Shown here in pieces: positions 25,262 to 33,319 of a stretch of 64,000 nucleotides of DNA. Each line of letters opens with the position of its first letter. The first letter of the stretch is position 1. Source of the DNA: GCA-2401735 sp051252095 (lineage in GTDB: Bacteria; Pseudomonadota; Gammaproteobacteria; Burkholderiales; Methylophilaceae); contig JBPOFK010000004.1 of NCBI GenBank assembly GCA_051252095.1, positions 81,938 through 145,937 on the forward strand, in the 5' to 3' direction. A model generated the notes under the pieces. The model did no database searches. It saw only the letters and a program-made list of their open reading frames with translations, and was not told the origin of the DNA. The position numbers and the translations under genes were made by a program.

Positions 25262-25534
25262 ATGGTAAATGCAACACCTGCAGACTTTTACAATGAAGTC
25301 TCTCATTTAGTGATTGAAACGCTTAACCTTGAAGAAACCGCTGAAGATATCAACTTGGATGACCCACTATACGGAGATGGGTTAGGCTTAGACTCAATCG
25401 ACATTCTTGAAATAGCGCTAGTTGTATCCAAAAAATACGGCTTACAATTACGTGCTGACAGCAAAGACAATCATACGATTTTTAGCTCTATGCGAAGCTT
25501 TGCAGATTACATCCAAACTAACCGTACAAAGTAA
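25262..25534 (+). CDS. Aryl polyene acyl carrier protein
   Basis: A 90-residue ACP. Ser45 in GLGLDSIDILEIALVV is the 4'-phosphopantetheine site, followed by the helix II acceptor region. It would carry the aryl starter and the growing polyene. It is the only ACP seen in the cluster, whereas the E. coli-type ape locus has two. The next gene overlaps its stop by one base (TAATG). The upstream 185 bases between it and thiD must hold its promoter; no confident -35/-10 pair was assigned. Confidence 0.92.
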   Translation: MVNATPADFYNEVSHLVIETLNLEETAEDINLDDPLYGDGLGLDSIDILEIALVVSKKYGLQLRADSKDNHTIFSSMRSFADYIQTNRTK

Positions 25535-26172
25535 TGATAAAAATATCCCACAATATACGTTTGGTGGGTTTTGTCGCGGCAGTCTTATGTTATTCATTAT
25601 TAGCTAACTACACACTTCAATCCGAAGCGCATGCTTCTATAGGAGCGCTAGTTGCCATCGCGCCGATTACGCTCACTTTTGCCGTATTGGCATACAACGC
25701 TAAACGGCGCTTCCTGATGCTGGGGCTCTTGTTATTAGCTTGCCCACTACTGTGGTTGACTTGGACGTATTTTACTCAACACTATGATTGGATATACTGG
25801 CTAGTGCATGAAAGTTTACAGCTTGTTTTACTGATCACTTTTGCACGCACACTCAGAACAAATCAGCAACCATTGTGCACCCAGTTCGCCCAGATGGTAC
25901 ATGGTACTCTTTCTCCTGCACTGATTAGTTACACACGAAAGGTAACTGTTGCTTGGGCATTATTTTTTATTACTGTTAGCATCATTTCAAGTTGGTTATT
26001 TTTCTTTTATCCAACTAATGTATGGTCTATCTTCTCTAACTTCTTCTATCTACCTTTAGTCATCATGATGTTTGTCATTGAATATATCGTGCGCTTGTGG
26101 GTATTGCCCAAAAAAGATCGCGCCAACATGATGGATGCTATTCATGCTTTTATGGATAAAGCAAAACATTAA
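25534..26172 (+). CDS. Cluster-associated multi-pass membrane protein (ApeG/COG4648-like)
   Basis: A 212-residue protein with about six hydrophobic helices (about residues 8-25, 32-52, 58-78, 86-102, 136-156 and 165-187) and a short basic tail. Its position directly after the ACP and its pattern fit the COG4648-type membrane proteins found in aryl polyene clusters. Their role is not established; transport or anchoring of the acyl-ACP machinery at the membrane is a guess. It overlaps the ACP stop by one base. Confidence 0.75.
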   Translation: MIKISHNIRLVGFVAAVLCYSLLANYTLQSEAHASIGALVAIAPITLTFAVLAYNAKRRFLMLGLLLLACPLLWLTWTYFTQHYDWIYWLVHESLQLVLLITFARTLRTNQQPLCTQFAQMVHGTLSPALISYTRKVTVAWALFFITVSIISSWLFFFYPTNVWSIFSNFFYLPLVIMMFVIEYIVRLWVLPKKDRANMMDAIHAFMDKAKH

Positions 26173-26182
26173 CTTTTGCAGA

Positions 26183-26728
26183 CTACCAAATAAATGGAAT
26201 CAATATCTTGCTATGCTTCATATAGTCTCGATATTGATCTCCAAAAAATCGGATGCACTCATTTTCTTCCACCCGTGCTGCAAGCATTAAAAATATGCTC
26301 GCTAAAACGGCTATCACGCCACCAATAATAGATGGGTTTTTAAAGAAAAAACCCCAGCACAAGAAAAATAATGACCCATATATCGGATGGCGTATATATT
26401 GATAAATGCCTGTTGTTACGAGGACAGTTGTCTTTTCAAAATGCAACATTGGCACATCATTTCGCTTATCATCTGGCTTACCAAATAAACGTAACTGTAT
26501 CGCTCCCGTTACAATCAAAAACAGTGAAATCATAAAAAAGACACCTGCAATAACCTGATGTAAGGCATCTATTTCATGATACCAAGCTGGTAGATTCAGC
26601 ACGTACAGTACTAACATGAATTCCCATGCAAAAAACCGATAATATCCATGTGTGCCAGGCTTGCGTATTGACTGTCGAGACAGTAGGCTAAAAAACAAAG
26701 TACCAACTAATAAAATAATGCCCTGCAT
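26183..26728 (-). CDS. ICMT/PEMT-type membrane methyltransferase
   Basis: A protein of about 181 residues with four to five membrane helices. Its C-terminal block contains TTGIYQYIRHPIYGSLFF and AARVEENECIRFFGDQYRDY. This is the SAM-binding core of isoprenylcysteine carboxyl methyltransferase and phospholipid N-methyltransferase relatives (RHPxY...E...E.....YxxY). It could methylate a lipid or a small hydrophobic molecule; O-methylation of a polyene is conceivable but untested. It is antisense between the membrane protein and ketosynthase genes. The ATG at 26728 is preferred over a GTG at 26770. Confidence 0.8.
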   Translation of the reverse strand: MQGIILLVGTLFFSLLSRQSIRKPGTHGYYRFFAWEFMLVLYVLNLPAWYHEIDALHQVIAGVFFMISLFLIVTGAIQLRLFGKPDDKRNDVPMLHFEKTTVLVTTGIYQYIRHPIYGSLFFLCWGFFFKNPSIIGGVIAVLASIFLMLAARVEENECIRFFGDQYRDYMKHSKILIPFIW

Positions 26729-26934
26729 AAACAAAATCCGCTTACCTTTTAATATGATGGAACAAATCACAAGAACACTTGCTCAATAGCATTTAGCTAT
26801 AATATTCCAGAGTTATACATAAATATAAAAAAATGTAATTTCAATGAAACATAATAGTTATTTGATAGAATTGCACTTTACTAAATAATAATAAAAACGC
26901 CCACAATATTTTAATATTTTATCGGGATACGCTA

Positions 26935-28128
26935 TTGGATCCACTTTTGCTCTCTCATTTCACGGCGACTAGTTGCATTGGTCGAGGCTTAGATCAAACG
27001 ATAACAGCCTTAAGAAAAAAACACTCTGGATTGGCGCAATGTGCTTTTGAAACGACCGACTTAGATACTTTCATCGGTGAAGTAAATGGCGTTGATGCTG
27101 TGAAAGTCTCGCAACATCTTAAAAACTTTGATTGCCGTAATAACAGGTTGGCTCAATTAGCATTGGAACAAGATGGTTTTGCAGAATCCGTATACGCAGC
27201 AATTGATAAATATGGCCCGGATCGAGTGGGTATATTTGTTGGAACTAGTACATCTGGTATTTTACAAACCGAGCTAGCTTATCGTAGATTGAATGCCGAC
27301 ACTGGGTTTCTGCCCAATGACTTCCACTACAGCTCAACCCATAATACTTTTAGCGTTGCTGATTTTACGCGACACTATTTTAATCTAACTGGACCAGCAG
27401 TTGCCGTCTCGTCAGCGTGTTCCTCTAGTGCTAAAGTCTTTTGCTCCGCACAGCGGATGATGAAAGTAGGCTTGATTGATGCTGCTATCGTGGGAGGTGT
27501 TGACTCATTATGCCTAACTACATTATATGGATTTCAATCGCTTGAACTAACTGCCAATGAAGCCTGTCGGCCTTACGATACCAAACGTGATGGCATTTCA
27601 ATCAGCGAAGCTGGCGCATTTGCTTTATTAGAGCGCACGTCTGATACCACCAGTAGCAACGATATTCTGTTACTTGGCGGAGGAGAATCTAGCGATGCTT
27701 ACCATATGTCATCACCCCATCCAGAAGGCATAGGTGCAAACATGGCAATGCAGGCAGCATTGGCGACAGCAAACCTTAAGCCAGAAGCTATCGACTATCT
27801 CAATTTACATGGTACGGCAACGCAAAGTAATGATGCCGCAGAGGGGTTCGCTGTGTCATCCATTTTTGGTTCGAAAGTACCCTGTAGCTCGACGAAAGGT
27901 GCTACAGGTCATGCATTGGGCGCTGCGGGCGCTTTAGAAGCCGTTATTTGTGCGCTCGCCTTACAAAATGACTTATTACCCGCGGGGTTAAATACACAAC
28001 AATTAGATCCTACCATTCATATTGATTACCTGTTAGATAATCGCTCACAGCCAATCTCACATGCCATGAGTAACTCTTTTGGTTTCGGTGGCACTAACTG
28101 TAGTTTGATTTTTGGAAAAGCAAACTGA
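26935..28128 (+). CDS. Beta-ketoacyl-ACP synthase of the aryl polyene pathway (ApeO-like)
   Basis: The condensing enzyme of the polyene chain. The 397-residue protein has the complete FabF-type triad: Cys162 in SSACSSS, His292 in LNLHGTATQSND and His326 in KGATGHALGAAG. The GFGGTNCS end is also typical. The start is TTG at 26935, with CGGGAT (26922-26927) upstream; no nearer ATG exists before the fold begins. The adjacent chain length factor gene starts two bases after its stop, so the two probably form a heterodimer. Confidence 0.93.
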   Translation: MDPLLLSHFTATSCIGRGLDQTITALRKKHSGLAQCAFETTDLDTFIGEVNGVDAVKVSQHLKNFDCRNNRLAQLALEQDGFAESVYAAIDKYGPDRVGIFVGTSTSGILQTELAYRRLNADTGFLPNDFHYSSTHNTFSVADFTRHYFNLTGPAVAVSSACSSSAKVFCSAQRMMKVGLIDAAIVGGVDSLCLTTLYGFQSLELTANEACRPYDTKRDGISISEAGAFALLERTSDTTSSNDILLLGGGESSDAYHMSSPHPEGIGANMAMQAALATANLKPEAIDYLNLHGTATQSNDAAEGFAVSSIFGSKVPCSSTKGATGHALGAAGALEAVICALALQNDLLPAGLNTQQLDPTIHIDYLLDNRSQPISHAMSNSFGFGGTNCSLIFGKAN

Positions 28129-28130
28129 TC

Positions 28131-28943
28131 ATGACAAACACAGCACCACCTATGTTAAGTGCCTATATTAATGGCATCAGTATTATTGGTCCTGGCTTAG
28201 CAAATTGGTCAGAGAGTGCCTCTATACTCTCTGAGAAAAAGGTGTACCAATCACAAGCAACACAGATACCTATGCCGATGATATTGCCTTCGGCTGAGCG
28301 ACGCCGTAGTGGTGAGCTTGTCAAATTAACCCTTGCTGTAGGATTAGAAGCAGCACAATCAGCAGGAGAAGATCCTGCGACACTCGCCTGCGTTTATACC
28401 TCTTCTAGTGGTGATGGCAAAAACTGCCATGAAATTTGCAAAACGCTGGCTTCTGACGATAGGCAAATATCACCTACCCGTTTTCATAACTCTGTCCATA
28501 ATGCCGCTGCGGGTTATTGGAGTATTGCCACGGGGGCAAAAACACCCATTTCAGTATTATGTGCATACGACGCAAGTTTTAGTGCTGGTCTTTTAGAGGC
28601 AGTCACGCAAGTGGTCGCTGATAACATGTCTACTATTCTGATTGCAGCTGACACTGCATACCCTGAGCCACTCAATCATGCAAGGCCGATTCCTGATGCG
28701 CTTGGCATTGGCATTGTCTTTTCACCTATCCAGAATCAACATTCCATCGCTAAGATAGAAATGGGTCTAAGTAATGCGATAGCAAGTAAATTGCCTCACG
28801 CTAAGTTGGAAGCTTTACGTACCACAATTCCTGCTGCGCGGGGGCTAACTTTGCTAGCTGCGATTGCGCAGGGGGATTTAGTGAACACGACTTTAGATTA
28901 TTTAGATCACCAACGTATTTCAACGACCATTACACCTTGCTAA
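28131..28943 (+). CDS. Chain length factor / KS-beta (ApeC-like)
   Basis: A 270-residue thiolase-fold protein of the Ketoacyl-synt_2 type. Where the ketosynthase has SSACSSS it has SVLCAYDASFSAG: the active-site Cys position is Tyr or Asp, so it cannot condense and should set chain length as partner of the preceding KS. Other recognisable parts are LPSAERRRSGELVKLT and the RFHNSVHNAAAGYW segment. It is much shorter than a full KS because the C-terminal half is reduced. Its stop overlaps the next start (TAATG). Confidence 0.88.
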   Translation: MTNTAPPMLSAYINGISIIGPGLANWSESASILSEKKVYQSQATQIPMPMILPSAERRRSGELVKLTLAVGLEAAQSAGEDPATLACVYTSSSGDGKNCHEICKTLASDDRQISPTRFHNSVHNAAAGYWSIATGAKTPISVLCAYDASFSAGLLEAVTQVVADNMSTILIAADTAYPEPLNHARPIPDALGIGIVFSPIQNQHSIAKIEMGLSNAIASKLPHAKLEALRTTIPAARGLTLLAAIAQGDLVNTTLDYLDHQRISTTITPC

Positions 28944-29407
28944 TGACAAAAAATAAAATAGATAAAGCATGGATAGAGGCGCACATCCCGCATCAAGGAA
29001 AAATGTGTTTGCTTGACGCTGTTAGTAGTTGGGATGAACAAAGCATTACGTGTCTAGCAACAAGTCACCAGCAGTTATCTAACCCATTACGCTTTGGCAA
29101 ACAACTCAATACTGCTTGCGGTATAGAATACGCTGCACAAGCCATGGCCGTACATGGTGCATTATTAGCACCTGTTGACCAATTAAGACCGCGTGCAGGT
29201 TTTTTAGTTAGCGTTCGTGGTGCTACGATTTATCGTGACCGTCTAGACGATCTGAAGCAAGTGCTCACTATTAACGCTAACTGCATACATAGTAGTGAAA
29301 ATAACATTTTGTACGCATTCACGTTACATGCTAAAAACTTTTTATTACTGGAGGGGCGCGCGGCTGTTATGACAAATACAGAATCACTCATAGGAAACTT
29401 TACATGA
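28943..29407 (+). CDS. 3-hydroxyacyl-ACP dehydratase, hotdog fold (ApeP-like)
   Basis: About 154 residues of a hotdog-fold dehydratase, removing water from the 3-hydroxyacyl intermediate to build conjugated double bonds. The N-terminal IPHQGKMCLLDAV contains the catalytic-type His, and CGIEYAAQAMAVHGAL forms the central hotdog helix. The start is taken as ATG at 28943, overlapping the chain length factor stop by one base; a TTG six bases earlier is less likely. The next gene overlaps its stop by four bases (ATGA). Confidence 0.87.
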   Translation: MTKNKIDKAWIEAHIPHQGKMCLLDAVSSWDEQSITCLATSHQQLSNPLRFGKQLNTACGIEYAAQAMAVHGALLAPVDQLRPRAGFLVSVRGATIYRDRLDDLKQVLTINANCIHSSENNILYAFTLHAKNFLLLEGRAAVMTNTESLIGNFT

Positions 29408-30123
29408 AACACGCACTGGTCACAGGCGGTAGTGGTGGCATCGGTGCTGCCATATGTCGCAGCCTTGCTAACGATGGTTATCATGTATTTGTACATGCTA
29501 ATCAAAACCTTGAAAAAGCACAAAGTATTGTTCAGGAAATTACGGAAAATGGTGGAAGCGCAAAAGCTTTATGCTTTGACATCACTGATTATCAAGCTGT
29601 CATCGATACCCTCAATCCGCTTATTGATGATACTCCTATCCAAGTGCTCGTGAACAATGCAGGCATTCACGATGATGCAGTCTTTGCTGGCATGAGCCAA
29701 CAACAATGGCAAGATGTGATGAATGTTTCAGTGAATGGTTTTTATCACGTTACCCATAGCCTGATGATGCCCATGATTCGGAGTCGCTGGGGACGAATCA
29801 TCAACGTTTCTTCCATTGCCGCATTGACAGGCAATCGCGGGCAAGTTAATTATGCAGCAGCTAAAGGTGCTATCAACTCGGCAACAAAAGCACTCTCCCT
29901 GGAGGTCGCTAGTCGTGGTATTACCGTCAATGCTGTAGCGCCTGGCATTATTGATACAGCTATGATTGAGGGCACTTTTGATGCAGACATGATTAAACAA
30001 ATAGTGCCGATGAAAAGAGCAGGTAAAGCAGAGGAGGTCGCTGACCTTATTAGTTTTTTAGCTTCACCTCGAGCTGCTTATATCACAGGGCAAATTATTT
30101 CTATTAATGGAGGTATTGTTTAA
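29404..30123 (+). CDS. 3-oxoacyl-ACP reductase, FabG-like (ApeQ-like)
   Basis: A 239-residue short-chain dehydrogenase that reduces the 3-oxoacyl-ACP intermediate with NADPH. TGGSGGIGAAI (7-17) is the nucleotide loop; NNAG, the Ser137 region (INVSS), Tyr150 and Lys154 (YAAAK) form the catalytic set, and the C-terminus ends in YITGQIISINGG. The ATGA overlap with the dehydratase before it shows one operon. It acts after the ketosynthase and before the dehydratases. Confidence 0.93.
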   Translation: MKHALVTGGSGGIGAAICRSLANDGYHVFVHANQNLEKAQSIVQEITENGGSAKALCFDITDYQAVIDTLNPLIDDTPIQVLVNNAGIHDDAVFAGMSQQQWQDVMNVSVNGFYHVTHSLMMPMIRSRWGRIINVSSIAALTGNRGQVNYAAAKGAINSATKALSLEVASRGITVNAVAPGIIDTAMIEGTFDADMIKQIVPMKRAGKAEEVADLISFLASPRAAYITGQIISINGGIV

Positions 30124-30125
30124 AC

Positions 30126-31493
30126 ATGTCCCCAGACATGCCAGTAACGTTACCCCTTGTCGTTCATGCTGCAGCAGACAGTATTGTCGCTTGGCGTCAA
30201 TCAGAGCCTGTCACACAACAACAGTTTCTCAATGATGTAGCGCATCTATCAGCACAGTTCCCACCAGGCCGCCACATTCTCAATGTTTGTAGTGATCGCT
30301 ATCATTTCAGTGTAGGACTAGCAGCGGCAATCATCACTAATAGAGTCAGTCTTTTGCCTGCTACTCATACGCCTGAGATGGCAACGCAACTAAAAGCTTA
30401 TGCTGCCGATGTGTTCTGTTTAACAGATAATGAGACTTGTACTTTGGCTCTGCCGCAACTGCAATACCCACAAAACAAAACGCCAACTCATCGTGTGCTA
30501 GAAGTGCCAAATATCCCTGTTGACCAGCTAATAGCCATTGTTTTCACTTCAGGCTCGACGGGCACACCTTTACCACATCACAAAACTTGGGGTGCGCTGG
30601 TAGCGTGTGTTAAAACCGAAGCAAAGCGCGTTGGCTTACTTAATGCAACGACACCAACAACACTCATCGCAACAGTACCACCACAGCATATGTATGGTTT
30701 TGAATCATCCGTACTCATGGCATGGCAAAGCGGTCATGCCATTTCTAATGCGCATCCATTTTATCCTTTCGACGTGTCTGATGCGATAGCAGCAGTGCCT
30801 AAACCACGCTTTTTGATTTCTACGCCAGTGCATTTACAAGCACTGATGGATGCAGAGTTAGCGATACCAGAAACCGCTGGTATTTTATCTGCGACAGCAC
30901 CACTCTCCCGTGAATTAGCAATGAACATTGAACAAGTTTGCAAAGTCCCTTTGATTGAGATTTATGGAAGTACGGAAACAGGACAAATTGCAACTCGCCG
31001 TACAACACAGACCAAAGAGTGGCACCTGTTTGATCATATTTTCTTAAAGGAAGTTGACGGCCATATAGTTGCAGAAGGCGGGCATATTCTGAGTACTACT
31101 AGAATAAATGATAAAATTGAGCTGATATCAGCAACACATTTTTTATTGCATGGTCGCCTTAGCGATATGATTAATATCGCTGGTAAACGACATTCGCTTA
31201 ATAGTTTAAATTACCAGCTGACTAATATTCCTGGCGTAATCGATGGCACTTTCTTTATGCCAGACGAACAAACGCATAAACACATTACCAGATTAGCAGC
31301 ATTTGTCGTCTGCGAACCTGGTATAGAGGCTAAACACATACTAACAACACTACGCAAACATATTGATCCTGTTTTTATGCCTCGCCCTCTGATTTTTGTG
31401 GATAAATTACCGCGCAATAGCACTGGCAAACTGCCAAGACCATTGTTAAAAACATTATTCAATCACAAAACCAACGTTAGGAAGTCCGCTTGA
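30126..31493 (+). CDS. Aryl (hydroxybenzoate)-ACP/CoA ligase, AMP-forming (ApeH/XanA2-like)
   Basis: A 455-residue ANL-family adenylating enzyme. The P-loop-like motif is VFTSGSTGTPLPHHKTW (about 139-155), with YGSTETGQIA for the adenylate-binding motif and the C-terminal NSTGKLPR region with the catalytic Lys. It should activate the aromatic starter acid and load it on the ACP. The 3-hydroxybenzoate type starter suggested by the chorismatase is an inference. It begins two bases after the ketoreductase stop and overlaps the next gene. Confidence 0.9.
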   Translation: MSPDMPVTLPLVVHAAADSIVAWRQSEPVTQQQFLNDVAHLSAQFPPGRHILNVCSDRYHFSVGLAAAIITNRVSLLPATHTPEMATQLKAYAADVFCLTDNETCTLALPQLQYPQNKTPTHRVLEVPNIPVDQLIAIVFTSGSTGTPLPHHKTWGALVACVKTEAKRVGLLNATTPTTLIATVPPQHMYGFESSVLMAWQSGHAISNAHPFYPFDVSDAIAAVPKPRFLISTPVHLQALMDAELAIPETAGILSATAPLSRELAMNIEQVCKVPLIEIYGSTETGQIATRRTTQTKEWHLFDHIFLKEVDGHIVAEGGHILSTTRINDKIELISATHFLLHGRLSDMINIAGKRHSLNSLNYQLTNIPGVIDGTFFMPDEQTHKHITRLAAFVVCEPGIEAKHILTTLRKHIDPVFMPRPLIFVDKLPRNSTGKLPRPLLKTLFNHKTNVRKSA

Positions 31494-31795
31494 ATCAGGT
31501 AATGAATTGGACTGTCCCGTTAGATCACCCTGCATTTGAAGGCCATTTTATCGATATGCCTATTTTGCCTGGTGTTGTTCTTCTCGACATGGTTTCGCAA
31601 ATGATGGCAGAGGCTAATCAAATAAACACCGCACATTATCAAATCAATTCAGTGAAATTTCTGAGCCCAGTCAAGCCAGGTGATGTACTGAGAATCGAGC
31701 AGTCCCTTTCGATTAAGGGCGCAATTAATTTCAATATTTTGACAAGCAATCGCAAAGTGGCGACCGGAAGCATTATTCCAACAACTCCCTTATGA
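31490..31795 (+). CDS. FabZ/FabA-like hotdog dehydratase (ApeI-like)
   Basis: A 101-residue hotdog protein. FEGHFIDMPILPGVVLLDM holds His19 and is the classic FabZ-type catalytic segment. A second short dehydratase beside the ApeP-like one is normal in aryl polyene clusters. The start is TTG at 31490, sharing bases with the ligase stop (TTGA), and GGAAG lies five bases upstream, supporting this choice. Its stop overlaps the next gene by four bases. Confidence 0.88.
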   Translation: MNQVMNWTVPLDHPAFEGHFIDMPILPGVVLLDMVSQMMAEANQINTAHYQINSVKFLSPVKPGDVLRIEQSLSIKGAINFNILTSNRKVATGSIIPTTPL

Positions 31796-32718
31796 CATCT
31801 ACTAGTTCACGTCGTGCCGAATGGGCAACTAAAAAAGAGCGCAGTAACATGTTGATGTTACGAATAATGACATGGATTTCACTTAAATTTGGCCGGCGTG
31901 CTGGTAGGCTAGTACTACACCTGATTACCACATACTTTTTAGTCTTTGCTCCGAGTAGCCGTCATGCATCCAAACAATATTTACAACGTGTTTTAGCTCG
32001 GTCAGTAAGGCTTTCTGATCAATATCGACATTTCTTCACTTTTGCTGCCACCATTCACGATCGCATTTATCTAATCAATCAACGGTTTGATTTGTTTGAT
32101 ATAGATGTAGCAGGTGCCGATGCAATACATGCGCATTTGGCCACAGGGCAGGGGTTATTTTTAGCTGGTGCGCACTTAGGTAGCTTTGAAGTTATTCGTA
32201 GTTTGGGTAAAGATAAAGACTTACCTGTGGCCATGTTTATGCATGAGGAGAATGCAAAAAAAATTAATGCCATGTTAGCGGCGATTAACCCAAATGCAAA
32301 TAGCGATATTATTGGCCTTGGCAACGTAGAATCTATGTTGCAAGTCAATCAAAAATTAGAGGACGGTTATGCTATCGGCATATTAGCTGATCGCATTTTT
32401 TATGACGATACTTTATATCCCGTTCAAATTTTAGGGGATGATGTGCATTTACCCCTAGGTCCGTTTCGCTTGGCAGCCTTATTAAAACAAAAAGTCATGT
32501 TTATGACAGGTTTATACCTCGGTGGTAATCGCTATTCCATTCACTTTCATCAACTAGCCGACTTTACCAATATCGAACGCAGTCAACGTGATATTGCCGT
32601 TAAAAATGCCATGCATGAATATGCAACGTTAATTGATTATTATTGCCATGCTGCACCTTATAATTGGTTTAATTTTTTTGATTTTTGGCAAATGCCTACT
32701 AATGGGAATAATAATTAA
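31792..32718 (+). CDS. LpxL/HtrB-like acyltransferase
   Basis: A 308-residue membrane-associated acyltransferase related to lipid A late acyltransferases. HLGSFE matches the HX4E catalytic motif (about residues 124-129), followed by the ADRIFYDD segment. An N-terminal hydrophobic region (about 38-53) would anchor it. In E. coli-type aryl polyene clusters this domain can be fused to a glycosyltransferase; here the glycosyltransferase is a separate gene at 37900. It probably adds a fatty acyl or polyene acyl group to the lipid product. Confidence 0.88.
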   Translation: MTSTSSRRAEWATKKERSNMLMLRIMTWISLKFGRRAGRLVLHLITTYFLVFAPSSRHASKQYLQRVLARSVRLSDQYRHFFTFAATIHDRIYLINQRFDLFDIDVAGADAIHAHLATGQGLFLAGAHLGSFEVIRSLGKDKDLPVAMFMHEENAKKINAMLAAINPNANSDIIGLGNVESMLQVNQKLEDGYAIGILADRIFYDDTLYPVQILGDDVHLPLGPFRLAALLKQKVMFMTGLYLGGNRYSIHFHQLADFTNIERSQRDIAVKNAMHEYATLIDYYCHAAPYNWFNFFDFWQMPTNGNNN

Positions 32719-32719
32719 C

Positions 32720-33319
32720 ATGTTAGTAGCAACAATTCGTTTAAATAAAACATTATTAACGGCGGCTTTTATGACGCTGCTATATGCGACTGCTAGCCAT
32801 GCTGATGCGTTAACCATCGAGCAGTTAATGCAAACACTTGCGAATACCAAACCAGAACATGCCACCTTTACAGAAAAGAAATATATTGCATTACTTGATA
32901 AGCCAGTTGAATCATCTGGTGAGTTATATTTTTCTGCACCAGATCATCTGGAAAAGAGAACGCTTCAGCCCCAACCTGAATCATTGATTGTAGATGGAAA
33001 TAAAATTCTAATAGAGCGGGGTAGTCAAACCTACTATTTCACTACGCAAAACCTGCCAGAACTGGGTGTATTAATCAACAGTATCCGTGGCACACTAGCC
33101 GGCAATTTAAGTGCACTTGAACGCAGCTTTCAGTTAAGCTTAAAAGGCAATATTGATAAATGGACACTGCAACTAATACCGACGAATGAAAAGATGCAAA
33201 AACTACTACAACATATCCAAATCGTAGGCATCAACAGTCAAATACATAGCATTGAAGTCTCTCAAGTTGATGGGGACCGCTCTTATATGATGATTAAGCC
33301 TACGAGCAAAACACCATGA
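32720..33319 (+). CDS. LolA-like outer-membrane lipoprotein carrier (ApeL-like)
   Basis: A protein of about 199 residues with a signal peptide (MLVATIRLNKTLLTAAFMTLLYATASHA) and a mature domain matching the LolA-like fold: FTEKKYIALLDKPVESSGEL, FSAPDHLEKRTL and the later DGNKILIERG. In aryl polyene clusters this type of protein is thought to carry the hydrophobic product across the periplasm. The ATG at 32720 is chosen because it gives a proper signal peptide; earlier in-frame ATGs overlap the acyltransferase gene. Its stop overlaps the exporter start. Confidence 0.88.
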   Translation: MLVATIRLNKTLLTAAFMTLLYATASHADALTIEQLMQTLANTKPEHATFTEKKYIALLDKPVESSGELYFSAPDHLEKRTLQPQPESLIVDGNKILIERGSQTYYFTTQNLPELGVLINSIRGTLAGNLSALERSFQLSLKGNIDKWTLQLIPTNEKMQKLLQHIQIVGINSQIHSIEVSQVDGDRSYMMIKPTSKTP

